The position numbers were made by a program, and so were the translations under genes. A stretch of DNA of 64,000 nt. Source: Wenyingzhuangia sp. 2_MG-2023 (GTDB lineage: Bacteria > Bacteroidota > Bacteroidia > Flavobacteriales > Flavobacteriaceae). The notes under the pieces were generated by a model that saw only the letters and a program-made list of their open reading frames with translations, was not told where the DNA came from and ran no database searches. Positions 29,116 through 37,763 of this stretch are shown in pieces; position 1 is the stretch's first letter, and each line of letters begins with the position of its first letter. The stretch spans positions 374,001-438,000 of the forward strand of contig NZ_JAUOSB010000002.1 in the NCBI RefSeq assembly GCF_030548295.1, in the 5' to 3' direction.

Positions 29116-29934
29116 ATGAGTTCTTTAAAACGTTTGACTTTTCAATACAAAGGATTGTGTAATACTCCCAACTTATGGAAAGAAGCTACTTTTTATGAGT
29201 ACCCACACATTGAAATTCCTTTTACAGAAAATGTAGACTTAACAACTATTGATACAGAGAAACATCATAGATTAGGAAAATTGGTAGAAGTCTTTTATCA
29301 AATAAACTTAGAAACTCAAGCTGATTTTAGGTCTCTTACTCATAATGTTCAAATTCAAATAGACAAACATCAAACTATTGGAGAAATCGATTTTATAGTA
29401 GAAACTCCAGAAAAAGAGATTCATCACATAGAACTTGCTTATAAGTTTTATCTGTACAAGACAGACATTCCTTACGAAATAGACAAATGGGTAGGTCCTA
29501 ACTTAAAAGATTCCTTAACACAAAAACTTCAAAAACTAACAGAAAAACAGTTTCCTATGTTACATCATTCCAAAACACAGGAAATATTACAAGAAAAAGG
29601 AATTGATACTCGCAACATTCAACAATCTATACATCTAAAAGGGCAATTGTATGTTCCATTCAACTTAAAGAATCACACGTTTCCACATGTGAATAACGAT
29701 TGTATTCAAGGATTTTATATAAGTTACACAGAGATTGATTCTTTGTTTGCTTTAGCCACCTATCACATTCCTGTAAAACAAGACTGGTTGATTGATCCTA
29801 AACACCATACTGAATGGATTTCTTTTACAGATGCAAAACCCATTATTCTAGAACAAATTAAAGTAAATCACAGTCCGTTAGTTTGGATGAAAAGAGGAGA
29901 AATTTACAAACGTTTTTTTATTACTTTTTGGTAA
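29116..29934 (+). CDS. DUF1853 family protein, PD-(D/E)XK-like
   Basis: A 272-residue protein. It matches the DUF1853 pattern: HHRLGKLVEVFYQ near residue 55, GEIDFIVETPEKEIHHIELAYKFYL near 95-120, and WVGPNLKDSLTQKLQKL after. The Glu, Asp and Glu-x-Lys arrangement (EID, ELAYK) resembles a PD-(D/E)XK nuclease core, although no activity is known for the family. It is five bases after the sirtuin gene and overlaps the convergent YceI gene by 14 bases. Role unknown. Confidence 0.8.
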   Translation: MSSLKRLTFQYKGLCNTPNLWKEATFYEYPHIEIPFTENVDLTTIDTEKHHRLGKLVEVFYQINLETQADFRSLTHNVQIQIDKHQTIGEIDFIVETPEKEIHHIELAYKFYLYKTDIPYEIDKWVGPNLKDSLTQKLQKLTEKQFPMLHHSKTQEILQEKGIDTRNIQQSIHLKGQLYVPFNLKNHTFPHVNNDCIQGFYISYTEIDSLFALATYHIPVKQDWLIDPKHHTEWISFTDAKPIILEQIKVNHSPLVWMKRGEIYKRFFITFW

Positions 29935-30529
29935 TAGTTAACTCTTTTAATTTTAAATCTAAATTCACATTTACCTGATTATCAACTTTAATCAAACCCA
30001 ATACCTTTTTAGGAGATTTGATATTAAAATCATCCAAATTCATATTGATAATTCCACCTACTTCATAAGTGTTATTTTCATAATAAAAACTAATCGGAAT
30101 CTTATACTCTTGTATAATTCCCGCAATTTTCACGCCCATAGTAGCCAAAGCGCTACAACCATCTTCTGCAACACAAACAGAAAGTAATTCAATTAAAACT
30201 TGAGGAAACTGATCTGTTTGAAGCATTTTATGAAAATCCTTATTGATGAATTTATTCCCACAATCAAAACACTTGTTTTTCAGATAAAATTTAGCGTTCT
30301 TAAATTCTAATTGATCTTTATTTTCATCGTTTTTAGTTTGTTTAAAAGAAACCGTGATTGGTTTTGACAAATCATGAATCTGATATTCACAATCAAAACT
30401 GTTTACGTTAGACTTTCCTGACACTATAATCTCGCTTTCAGGAAGTACCCCTAAAACTGTTTTGATTACTTTTTCTTGTTTAAAACTCAAACAAGAAAGA
30501 ATTGCACAAGCAATGATTATTTTTTTCAT
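29921..30529 (-). CDS. YceI-like secreted protein with paired cysteines
   Basis: A 202-residue exported protein: a signal peptide (residues 1-15, MKKIIIACAILSCLS) and a YceI-type lipocalin-like barrel (SEIIVSGKSNVNSFDCEYQI, QFPQVLIELLSV, MGVKIAGIIQEYKIPISFYY, KVLGLIKVDNQVNVNLDLKL). Unlike a canonical YceI protein it has extra cysteines, KNKCFDCGNKF and SVCVAEDGCS, which could form disulfides or bind a metal or haem. It is the last gene of the YceI-barrel-YceI cluster, but a hairpin lies 16 bases before its start. Confidence 0.75.
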   Translation of the reverse strand: MKKIIIACAILSCLSFKQEKVIKTVLGVLPESEIIVSGKSNVNSFDCEYQIHDLSKPITVSFKQTKNDENKDQLEFKNAKFYLKNKCFDCGNKFINKDFHKMLQTDQFPQVLIELLSVCVAEDGCSALATMGVKIAGIIQEYKIPISFYYENNTYEVGGIINMNLDDFNIKSPKKVLGLIKVDNQVNVNLDLKLKELTITKK

Positions 30530-30544
30530 GTCTTAACTATTTAA

Positions 30545-30600
30545 ATAAAAAATCACACCTTAATATTTCTAAAATCTATAGAATATCAAGATGTGATTTT
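30545..30600 (-). terminator. Hairpin between the barrel gene and the second YceI gene
   Basis: A long imperfect stem of about 20 bp with G-U pairs (arms 30549-30568 and 30581-30600), followed on the minus strand by a T-rich run. It lies 26 bases after the barrel gene stop codon and 16 before the next ATG, so it may reduce read-through to the distal YceI gene. Confidence 0.65.
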
Positions 30601-30625
30601 AGATAAAACTTATTAATTATCCCCT

Positions 30626-31906
30626 CTAGAAACTAATAGCAGCTTCTAACATTATACCATTAAATTTACCTTCTTCATATTCACTAGTAGAACCAAATCC
30701 ATCATATTTTTGACTTACATATTCCAATTTTGCTAAAATATTGTTGGTTAAGAACATCCCTGCTACAACTTGAATTCTATCAATATCAACATCTCCATAA
30801 GTTGCATCTTCCGCAGCTACTTTATTGTATCTACTTCCTAAGTAATATCTTTCATTAGATCCAAATCTATAAAGCAATTCCCCTGCATATTGATTGGCAA
30901 CTCTATTATCTGCTTCTGTTGAAATTTTTCCTGAAGAACTTTCTAAGGTTCCAAAAAACTCAAATCCTTTATATTTTAAAAATGGGTTAAACATCAATGC
31001 TGTAATCTCATTTTTTAAATTTGGATTGTATCTACCTGTTCTAAAATCTGCTTTATTAATACCTCCTGTTGCAGTTTCATCTTCATCCAATACAGAATAA
31101 TATCTTGCTCCAGATCTATCTCCTGTATACAAATAAGAATTAGCTACTTTATTATTGTGATATGCTGATCCTGTTAATCTAATTCTTAAATCATCATTCA
31201 ATTGTTTGTCAAATCCCAATTTAGCCATTACAGAAGCTTTTGTTTTTCCAGGATCTTCTACAGATTGATTTAATTTTGCATTGGTAGCTCCTAACATTGC
31301 CAACCAACCATTATTTCTATAGTAAACCTCAGCTCCAACTTCAGTTGTAAAAGCATCCATAATTAAATTCCCTACAAATGGGTTGTGCGTTGCAAATGCA
31401 TTATCAGTTCTTCTAAAATGTGCATCCCCATAGTTGTTTTCCATATGACCCACTTTAATAGTTACATATTTCATTACATCTTCAAACAACCCTTCTTGAA
31501 TAAAATCAAGCTGATCTATTTGTAAATATCCTCCTTTTACATAAGGCTCGTTATGGTGACGAGATGACAAATAGGTTCTTAAGTGCATTCTCATCCCTTT
31601 TGCCAATGCCACATCTAAATCTAAATTGGCTGTTGCAAGGTTAAAGTTATCTCCAATATCTACAATAGATACCGCTCCAGAATTTTCATGATTTACACCC
31701 TGAAATTGTAAGGTAGAAGCTCCACCTATTCTAACTTTTAAACCATCAAAAGTGTAATCTACTGTTTTAGGAGCTTCAAAAACATTTACTCCTTTTTTTC
31801 CTACATCGTTAAAATTGTCCAAACTCCTATCTCCTCCTTGTCCAAACACTGTAATTCCCAGCAACATAGTAGTCGCCAACATTGAGTTTTTTAATATTGC
31901 TTTCAT
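30626..31906 (-). CDS. Putative outer membrane beta-barrel protein of unknown function
   Basis: A 426-residue exported protein. A signal peptide (about residues 1-22, ending VFGQ) is followed by alternating polar and hydrophobic segments typical of a beta-barrel (LKVRIGGASTLQFQGVNHEN, MRMHLRTYLSSRHHNEPYV, YLGSRYNKVAAEDATYGD). The last residue is Phe (MLEAAISF), as in many outer membrane proteins. It lies between two YceI-like genes, five bases after the first, and is probably cotranscribed with it. I do not recognise a specific family and give no function. Confidence 0.75.
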   Translation of the reverse strand: MKAILKNSMLATTMLLGITVFGQGGDRSLDNFNDVGKKGVNVFEAPKTVDYTFDGLKVRIGGASTLQFQGVNHENSGAVSIVDIGDNFNLATANLDLDVALAKGMRMHLRTYLSSRHHNEPYVKGGYLQIDQLDFIQEGLFEDVMKYVTIKVGHMENNYGDAHFRRTDNAFATHNPFVGNLIMDAFTTEVGAEVYYRNNGWLAMLGATNAKLNQSVEDPGKTKASVMAKLGFDKQLNDDLRIRLTGSAYHNNKVANSYLYTGDRSGARYYSVLDEDETATGGINKADFRTGRYNPNLKNEITALMFNPFLKYKGFEFFGTLESSSGKISTEADNRVANQYAGELLYRFGSNERYYLGSRYNKVAAEDATYGDVDIDRIQVVAGMFLTNNILAKLEYVSQKYDGFGSTSEYEEGKFNGIMLEAAISF

Positions 31907-31911
31907 ACTTC

Positions 31912-32487
31912 TTAATTTTTATAATTTGTTATAAATTCTATTGTTATTTCATTTCCTGTTTTTATGGTTCCAAACATTGCTTTTGGAGGTTTCATTCCAT
32001 AATCTGTCATTTTAATTGTCTTTTTTCCTTTTAAAACAACTTCTGCTTCTTTTTGAGTAGTTTCTAATTCTAAGGTGATTTCGTTTTTAACTCCTGCTAT
32101 AGTTAAATTCCCCTTTACTAAAACAACACAAACCCCTTCTTTTACTTTAGTTGTATTTTCTTGACTGATGAAAGAGAACAAAATATTAGGGTTTTTGTCA
32201 GACTTTAAAGCTTCGTAGGTAATCTTGTTCATGGTAGATTTTCCACTCTCTAAACTTTCTGCTTTCACACTTACTTCTAAAGCTTTAATTTTTATAGTTT
32301 CAGAACTTGCTAAGGTTAATTTGGTAGAAAAATCTTCAGCACTTTCTTCCCAATCATGCAACGTAGAGGTTCCTAAAACTTTAATAAAACTCCCTTCTTT
32401 TTGTCCTTTATATTCTTGTCCATAAACTCCTATGCACAAACTCAACATCAAAGACATTACTATTCTAATTTTGTTTTTTCTACACAT
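31912..32487 (-). CDS. YceI family periplasmic protein
   Basis: A 191-residue exported protein with a signal peptide (residues 1-24, ending GVYGQ) and YceI-like barrel features: LGTSTLHDWEESAEDF near residue 35, ESGKSTMNKITYEALKSDKNPNI, VKGNLTIAGVKNEITLELE and KPPKAMFGTIKTGNEITIEF. YceI proteins bind amphiphilic or polyisoprenoid ligands. It is the first gene of the unit with the barrel protein, and its promoter has an FNR-like inverted repeat. Confidence 0.88.
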   Translation of the reverse strand: MCRKNKIRIVMSLMLSLCIGVYGQEYKGQKEGSFIKVLGTSTLHDWEESAEDFSTKLTLASSETIKIKALEVSVKAESLESGKSTMNKITYEALKSDKNPNILFSFISQENTTKVKEGVCVVLVKGNLTIAGVKNEITLELETTQKEAEVVLKGKKTIKMTDYGMKPPKAMFGTIKTGNEITIEFITNYKN

Positions 32488-32508
32488 ATTTAATTGTTTT
32501 TATAAGAC

Positions 32509-32552
32509 CAAATGTATGACTCATTCTATGTTAGAAATATGACAATAGTCAT
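32509..32552 (-). promoter_or_regulatory. YceI operon promoter with FNR-like inverted repeat
   Basis: On the minus strand a TACATTTG -7 element (32509-32516) lies 22 bases before the ATG. The 14-bp inverted repeat ATGAC-N4-GTCAT (32539-32552) is centred at 32545.5, which is 36.5 bases from the last G of the -7 element. This is the same distance as in the YeeE/YedE and cstB-like promoters. Confidence 0.6.
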
Positions 32553-32621
32553 TGTATTTAAAATAATTCTAAATTACATCCAAACTTTGTTTTCTAAGTT
32601 TATATAAATCGTTATTCTAAT

Positions 32622-32629
32622 TACATTTG
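32622..32629 (+). promoter_or_regulatory. rlmF promoter (-7 element)
   Basis: TACATTTG, an exact TAnnTTTG match, 19 bases before the rlmF ATG. The -33 region is not a clear TTG. Confidence 0.4.
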
Positions 32630-32648
32630 ATACAGATTAAAACATGTT

Positions 32649-33494
32649 ATGCATCCGAACAATCCCTTTGTAGCCGACTACAATCTTGACATTCTTACCA
32701 AGGTAAACTCCGAACTAGAACCACATGTATTTGTGAATGAATACGGAAACAAAACCATTAAGTTTGCAGACAAAACAGCAGTTAAAGAGCTGAACAAAGC
32801 TTTGTTAAAACAATATTATCAATTGCAATTTTGGGACATACCAGAAAACAATCTTTGTCCTCCTATTCCAGGGCGTTTGGATTATTTATTACACGCAAAT
32901 GATTTGTTAACGGACAAAAAAGAAGTCTCACTTTTAGATATTGGAACAGGTGCTAATTTGATTTATCCCATTTTAGGGACTTGTCATTTTAATTGGAGCT
33001 GTACTGCGAGTGAAGTAGATAAAGAATCTTTGACAAATGCTCAAGCCTTGACAGACAAAAATCCTGTTCTGAACTCCATCAACCTAAGGCATCAACCTTT
33101 TAAAAACAGTATTTTAGAACACATTATTCAACCCGATGATTTTTTTGACTTGGTGGTTTGCAATCCTCCTTTTTTTAAAAACTCTTTTGATGCTGATCAA
33201 ACAAACAAACGAAAAATAAAAAATTTAAAAATAGATACTGATGAAACCTTAAACTTTGGAGGACGATCTAACGAATTGTGGTACAAAGGAGGTGAAGAAG
33301 CTTTTGTAAAAAAAATGGCCGAAGAAAGTGCTAATTTTAAAACTCAAGTAGGTTGGTTTACTTCTTTAGTTTCTCAAAAGGAACATTTAAAAAACATCAA
33401 AAGAGCCATTAACAAAACACAGCCAGCTGAAGTAAAAATTGTAGACATGGAACAGGGAAATAAAAAAAGTAGATTTGTAGCTTGGAGGTATTGA
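32649..33494 (+). CDS. rlmF: 23S rRNA (adenine1618-N6)-methyltransferase RlmF
   Basis: A 281-residue Rossmann-fold methyltransferase using S-adenosylmethionine. Seen: the RlmF start (MHPNNPFVADYNLDILTKVN), FWDIPENNLCPPIPGRLDYL, motif I LLDIGTGANLIYPIL, and the catalytic NPPF in LVVCNPPFFKNSF that flips and methylates the exocyclic adenine nitrogen. Length is close to the bacterial norm. It stands alone on the plus strand between two minus-strand genes. Confidence 0.93.
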   Translation: MHPNNPFVADYNLDILTKVNSELEPHVFVNEYGNKTIKFADKTAVKELNKALLKQYYQLQFWDIPENNLCPPIPGRLDYLLHANDLLTDKKEVSLLDIGTGANLIYPILGTCHFNWSCTASEVDKESLTNAQALTDKNPVLNSINLRHQPFKNSILEHIIQPDDFFDLVVCNPPFFKNSFDADQTNKRKIKNLKIDTDETLNFGGRSNELWYKGGEEAFVKKMAEESANFKTQVGWFTSLVSQKEHLKNIKRAINKTQPAEVKIVDMEQGNKKSRFVAWRY

Positions 33495-33602
33495 TACAAA
33501 AAACTCCCTTTCCATTATAGAAAGAGAGCATTCACACATTTATCAAAAAACTAAAATATTTTTTAAAGGCTACCTTTATAAAACAGTGCTAATAGTTGTA
33601 GA

Positions 33603-34160
33603 TTAATTTTCTACAAATCCTATAACTTCATACGCTCTGGTACCATCAACTTGTATTTTTTCATACAACACATTGTTGTATTCGTACATTGTTTGCCCAT
33701 CCACCAATACTTTTTCAGCATCAGATGGCAACTCATAGGTTATAGTTCCTATTTCAGGATTTACAACTTCGTAATCGTTATTCATTTTCACAAAAAACAC
33801 CCCATTGCTATTGTAATACCTTCTTCCGTTAAATATAACTACACGGTAACCTACAGGAAGTGCTTTTATATGCAAACCAATACTTGGCACTATAGGCATA
33901 TACCTACCACCATTCATTCTATAAAAATGATTTTGATCGTAATGTACCGTTGCTCCATTATGCTTTATAGCTATGGTAGATTTTGGCAAACTACGTACTG
34001 TGACAACTTTTTTTCTAGGAGTTTTGTAGACAACCTTTGCTCTAGAAATTGATCTATTTTGTACAACTACTGTTTTCTTTGTCTTTTTTTGTGAAAATCC
34101 TTCTGAAGTTCCTCCTATTAACATCAGAACCATCATTGTTATTCTAAGTATTGTTTTCAT
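33603..34160 (-). CDS. DUF6515 family exported protein
   Basis: A 185-residue exported protein: a signal peptide (residues 1-23, ending GFSQ), a Lys/Arg/Val-rich stretch (KKTKKTVVVQNRSISRAKVV), then a DUF6515-like fold with LPVGYRVVIFNGRRYYNSNG, PEIGTITYELPSDAEKVLVD and repeated Tyr-Tyr-Asn-Asn segments. Function is unknown. Monocistronic by context. Confidence 0.7.
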   Translation of the reverse strand: MKTILRITMMVLMLIGGTSEGFSQKKTKKTVVVQNRSISRAKVVYKTPRKKVVTVRSLPKSTIAIKHNGATVHYDQNHFYRMNGGRYMPIVPSIGLHIKALPVGYRVVIFNGRRYYNSNGVFFVKMNNDYEVVNPEIGTITYELPSDAEKVLVDGQTMYEYNNVLYEKIQVDGTRAYEVIGFVEN

Positions 34161-34312
34161 TTTTGTTGATTTTTAAGAAGTTACTATTCCGTTTACATTT
34201 ACTCTTAAACCAAAAATATACAGAAAGACATCTTCTGATAAAATCAACTATACCAATCCTATTTTTTTATAGACCAATGACATTATAAAATAGATACGAA
34301 AAATTCTAAACC

Positions 34313-34350
34313 ACAAAAAAACTCTCTTTCTATTGCAAAAAGAGAGTTTT
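34313..34350 (-). terminator. Terminator of the xylose operon
   Basis: Stem AACTCTCTTT/AAAGAGAGTT around 34320-34349 with a T run on the minus strand. It lies 26 bases after the transaldolase stop codon. Confidence 0.85.
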
Positions 34351-34375
34351 AAATACTTTAGTAAATTTTATACTA

Positions 34376-35026
34376 TTACATTTTTTTAGCAGCTTCTAAA
34401 AAAGTAGCCAAACCACTATCAGTTAAAGGATGCCTCATCAAACCTTCAATTGCAGACAAAGGACCTGTCATTACATCTGCACCAATTTTAGCACAATCTA
34501 CAATATGCATTGTGTGTCTTACAGATGCCGCTAAAATTTCAGTTTCAAAACCGTAGTTGTCATATACTTCTCTAATTTCAGCAACCAAATGCAATCCATC
34601 AGTAGAAATATCGTCCAAACGACCAATAAATGGAGATACGTACGTTGCACCAGCTTTTGCAGCCAACAATGCTTGTCCTACAGAAAACACTAAGGTTACA
34701 TTGGTTTTAATTCCTTTGCTAGAAAAATATTTACAAGCTTTAATTCCGTCTTTGATCATTGGTAATTTTACCACAATCTGAGGATTCAACGCTGCCAAAG
34801 CCTCTCCTTCTTCTACCATTTCTTCAAATACAGTAGAAAGAACTTCAGCACTTACATCACCGTCAACAGCATCGCAAATATCACAATAGTGTTGTAAAAT
34901 GTTTTCAGATCCAGAAATACCTTCTTTAGCCATTAAAGATGGGTTGGTTGTTACACCGTCTAAAACTCCCAATGCTTGAGCTTCCTTGATTTGATCCAAG
35001 TTTGCTGTGTCGATAAAAAATTTCAT
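34376..35026 (-). CDS. tal: Transaldolase, fructose-6-phosphate aldolase-like
   Basis: A 216-residue small transaldolase of the TalC/FSA group. Seen: MKFFIDTANLDQIKEAQALG, DGVTTNPSLMAKEG, the Schiff-base Lys in IVVKLPMIKDGIKA, TLVFSVGQALLAAKAG and SPFIGRLDDI. It moves three-carbon units in the non-oxidative pentose phosphate pathway, here fitting the fate of xylulose-5-phosphate. It is the last gene of the xylose operon, 25 bases after the transporter. Confidence 0.92.
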   Translation of the reverse strand: MKFFIDTANLDQIKEAQALGVLDGVTTNPSLMAKEGISGSENILQHYCDICDAVDGDVSAEVLSTVFEEMVEEGEALAALNPQIVVKLPMIKDGIKACKYFSSKGIKTNVTLVFSVGQALLAAKAGATYVSPFIGRLDDISTDGLHLVAEIREVYDNYGFETEILAASVRHTMHIVDCAKIGADVMTGPLSAIEGLMRHPLTDSGLATFLEAAKKM

Positions 35027-35051
35027 TCTTTTATAATTTTAGTTATTTATG

Positions 35052-36416
35052 TTATTCTGACCAATATGTCTCTATTTGTTCTAATGATTTTCCTTTGGTT
35101 TCTGGCACCATTTTCCATGTAAATACTACCGCTATAAAACAGAAAATTCCATACAACCAAAACGGAAATCCTCCGTGAAAGGTTTGATAAATTGTTCCTG
35201 ATTCATCCGCCATCATTGGAAAAGTCTGAGAAACTAAATAATTTGCTGTCCATTGAGCCAATACAGCCATAGACATTACTGCTCCTCTTACTTTGTTCGG
35301 AAACAACTCTGACAAATATACCCAAACAATTGGTCCTTGCGACAAAGAAAAGAAAGCAATATAACCTACCAAAACTACCAAGGCAAAAATCCCTGAATAT
35401 TGGTTGTACATCAAAACTCCAAACAGAATGATACAAACTCCCATTCCCACTGTTCCCCATATCAGCAAGGGTTTTCTTCCTAATTTTTCTACGGTAAAAA
35501 TAGCTATAATCGTAAAAATCATCATCGCCAATCCTACCACAATCTGATTCACTAAAGCAACATCTCCAGGAAGATTCATACTTTCAAAAATTCTAGGTCC
35601 GTAATACATAATGGCATTGATCCCCGTTACTTGTTGAAAGAATGACAAGGCTACTCCAATCAAAATAATCAAACCTATTTTAGGATATTTAAAGCTAAAC
35701 GATTTTCCATCATCTCCTTTTAGAGAATCTTTAATTTCTATCATTTCTTCTGCAGCTCTTTCCGCTCCATTTACCTTGGTAATAATAGACAATGCTTCTT
35801 CATTTCTGTTTTTCATCACCAACCAGCGAGGGCTATAAGGAACAATTAACAACAACAAGAAAAATAACAATGCAGGAATGCATTCAGAACCAAACATGTA
35901 ACGCCATCCTGTGTTTAAGTTCCAATCTAAATTTACAGGATCTTTGATAAAATAATTCACAAAAAAGACCACTACAAACCCCATTACAATTGCCAATTGA
36001 TTGATGGAAACCAACTTACCTCTCATATTAGAAGGTGCAATTTCTGCAATATATACAGGAGCTATGGCAGAAGCCAACCCAACTCCTATTCCTCCTAACA
36101 ATCGGTATATCACCAACTCCGTTACGGATTCTGGCAATGCTGAACCCATAGCGGAAATAAAGAATAAAATGGCTGCAAACAGCATCGATTTTTTTCTTCC
36201 AAATCTTTTGGATAAAACTCCAGAAACTGTAGAACCTAACATACAACCTAATAAGGCACTAGAAACCACAAAGCCAATTTCTGTTGCAGAAAGTGTAAAA
36301 TACAACTGAATCAATTTATCGGCTCCAGAGATAACACCTGTGTCATACCCAAACAAAAAACCTCCAAGTGTGGCTACCAATGTAACCCCTACTAAATATG
36401 CTTTGTTAGATTTCAT
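35052..36416 (-). CDS. xylE: Sugar porter MFS transporter, probable xylose:H+ symporter
   Basis: A 454-residue transporter with 12 helices of the sugar porter family. Seen: GFLFGYDTGVISGADKLI, RFGRKKSMLF, RLLGGIGVGLASAIAPVYI, PYSPRWLVMKNR, GINAIMYYGPRIFES and the C-terminal PETKGKSLEQIE. The residues FFQQVTGINAIMYY belong to the sugar site. It lies four bases downstream of xylA, which makes xylose the likely substrate. Confidence 0.9.
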   Translation of the reverse strand: MKSNKAYLVGVTLVATLGGFLFGYDTGVISGADKLIQLYFTLSATEIGFVVSSALLGCMLGSTVSGVLSKRFGRKKSMLFAAILFFISAMGSALPESVTELVIYRLLGGIGVGLASAIAPVYIAEIAPSNMRGKLVSINQLAIVMGFVVVFFVNYFIKDPVNLDWNLNTGWRYMFGSECIPALLFFLLLLIVPYSPRWLVMKNRNEEALSIITKVNGAERAAEEMIEIKDSLKGDDGKSFSFKYPKIGLIILIGVALSFFQQVTGINAIMYYGPRIFESMNLPGDVALVNQIVVGLAMMIFTIIAIFTVEKLGRKPLLIWGTVGMGVCIILFGVLMYNQYSGIFALVVLVGYIAFFSLSQGPIVWVYLSELFPNKVRGAVMSMAVLAQWTANYLVSQTFPMMADESGTIYQTFHGGFPFWLYGIFCFIAVVFTWKMVPETKGKSLEQIETYWSE

Positions 36417-36420
36417 CTTA

Positions 36421-37752
36421 TTATATATTTTGATTTACAATGTTTTCAAACAATTCTTGTTTACCACTAATGCTTGTTAATTCACCATTTTCTTTTGCAA
36501 TAGCATACAAGTCTTCAAAAGTTAATTTCCCTTCTTCAAACTCTTTTCCTTTTCCGTCATCAAAAGAACTGTAACGTTTTTCTCTTAAGGATTTGTAATT
36601 AGATTCTTGCAAAATTTTATCAGCAACCATTAAACCTCTAGCAAACGTATCTGCACCACCAATGTGAGCTAAGAAAATATCTTCTAAATCCGTAGAGTTT
36701 CTTCTGATTTTTGCATCAAAATTAACTCCTCCTCCTTGCAATCCACCAGCTTGTAAAAATACCAACATAGCTTCTGCCGTTTCTTGAATGTTGTTTGGGA
36801 ATTGATCTGTGTCCCATCCATTTTGATAATCTCCACGATTGGCATCTATACTACCTAGCATACCTGCTTGTGCAGCCACATCCATTTCATGTTGCATTGT
36901 ATGGCTTGCCAAAGTAGCGTGATTTACTTCTAAGTTGATTTTAAAATCATCTTGTAAACCATGCTTGTTTAAGAAACCAACTACAGTAGCTGCATCAAAA
37001 TCATACTGATGTTTGGTGGGTTCCATTGGTTTCGGCTCAATAAAAAAGTTTCCTTTAAACCCTTTTCCACGAGCGTAATCTTTTGCCAATCCTAAGAATT
37101 GTCCCATGTGATTCAATTCACGTCCCATATCTGTGTTTAATAAAGACATGTAACCTTCACGCCCTCCCCAGAACACGTAGTTTTCTCCCTTCAACTCCAT
37201 AGTAGCATCCAAAGCCAATTTTATTTGTGCACCGGCTCTAGCTACAACATCAAAATTAGGGTTGGTTGCTGCTCCATTCATATAACGAGGATTTGAAAAA
37301 CAATTTGCCGTTCCCCACAACAATTTCACTCCACTTTTAGCTTGCTTTTCTTTTAAATAAGCAACAATTTCTTTCAAACGAGCTTCAGACTCCTCAAAAG
37401 TTGCTCCTTCTTGTACCAAATCAAAATCGTGAAAACAGTAGTAATCAAATCCCATTTTAGTGATAAATTCAAAAGCAGCATCTGCTTTGTCTTTTGCCGC
37501 TTGTATTGGATCTGCATTTTTATCCCACTCAAAGTTTTGTGTTCCTGGTCCAAAAGGATCAGAACCTTGTCCGCAGAAGGTATGCCAGTAAGCAATAGAA
37601 AACTTAAAGTGCTCTCTCATTGTTTTTCCTGCTACTACCTGATCTGGATTGTAATATTTAAATGCTAATGGATTTTTTGAATCCTTTCCTTCAAACTTAA
37701 TTTCTCCAATTCCTTTGAAGTACTCTTTACTTCCTACTGTTAATTTTGACAT
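36421..37752 (-). CDS. xylA: Xylose isomerase
   Basis: A 443-residue class II xylose isomerase that converts D-xylose to D-xylulose with divalent metals. Seen: [13 protein letters not shown] (catalytic His and Asp), [36 protein letters not shown] with the metal-binding Glu, and [20 protein letters not shown]. Length matches the class II type. It lies 11 bases after xylB and four before the transporter. Confidence 0.97.
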   Translation of the reverse strand: MSKLTVGSKEYFKGIGEIKFEGKDSKNPLAFKYYNPDQVVAGKTMREHFKFSIAYWHTFCGQGSDPFGPGTQNFEWDKNADPIQAAKDKADAAFEFITKMGFDYYCFHDFDLVQEGATFEESEARLKEIVAYLKEKQAKSGVKLLWGTANCFSNPRYMNGAATNPNFDVVARAGAQIKLALDATMELKGENYVFWGGREGYMSLLNTDMGRELNHMGQFLGLAKDYARGKGFKGNFFIEPKPMEPTKHQYDFDAATVVGFLNKHGLQDDFKINLEVNHATLASHTMQHEMDVAAQAGMLGSIDANRGDYQNGWDTDQFPNNIQETAEAMLVFLQAGGLQGGGVNFDAKIRRNSTDLEDIFLAHIGGADTFARGLMVADKILQESNYKSLREKRYSSFDDGKGKEFEEGKLTFEDLYAIAKENGELTSISGKQELFENIVNQNI

Positions 37753-37763
37753 CTTTTTTTATT

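Noticed and set aside
33505-33535. Terminator-like CTCCCTTTC/GAAAGAGAG stem after rlmF
   Set aside because: One mismatch and no downstream T run; support too weak.
33651-34052. 133-codon open frame antisense to the DUF6515 gene
   Set aside because: The minus-strand gene has a signal peptide and family match; the plus frame is rich in His, Ile and Tyr without any domain.
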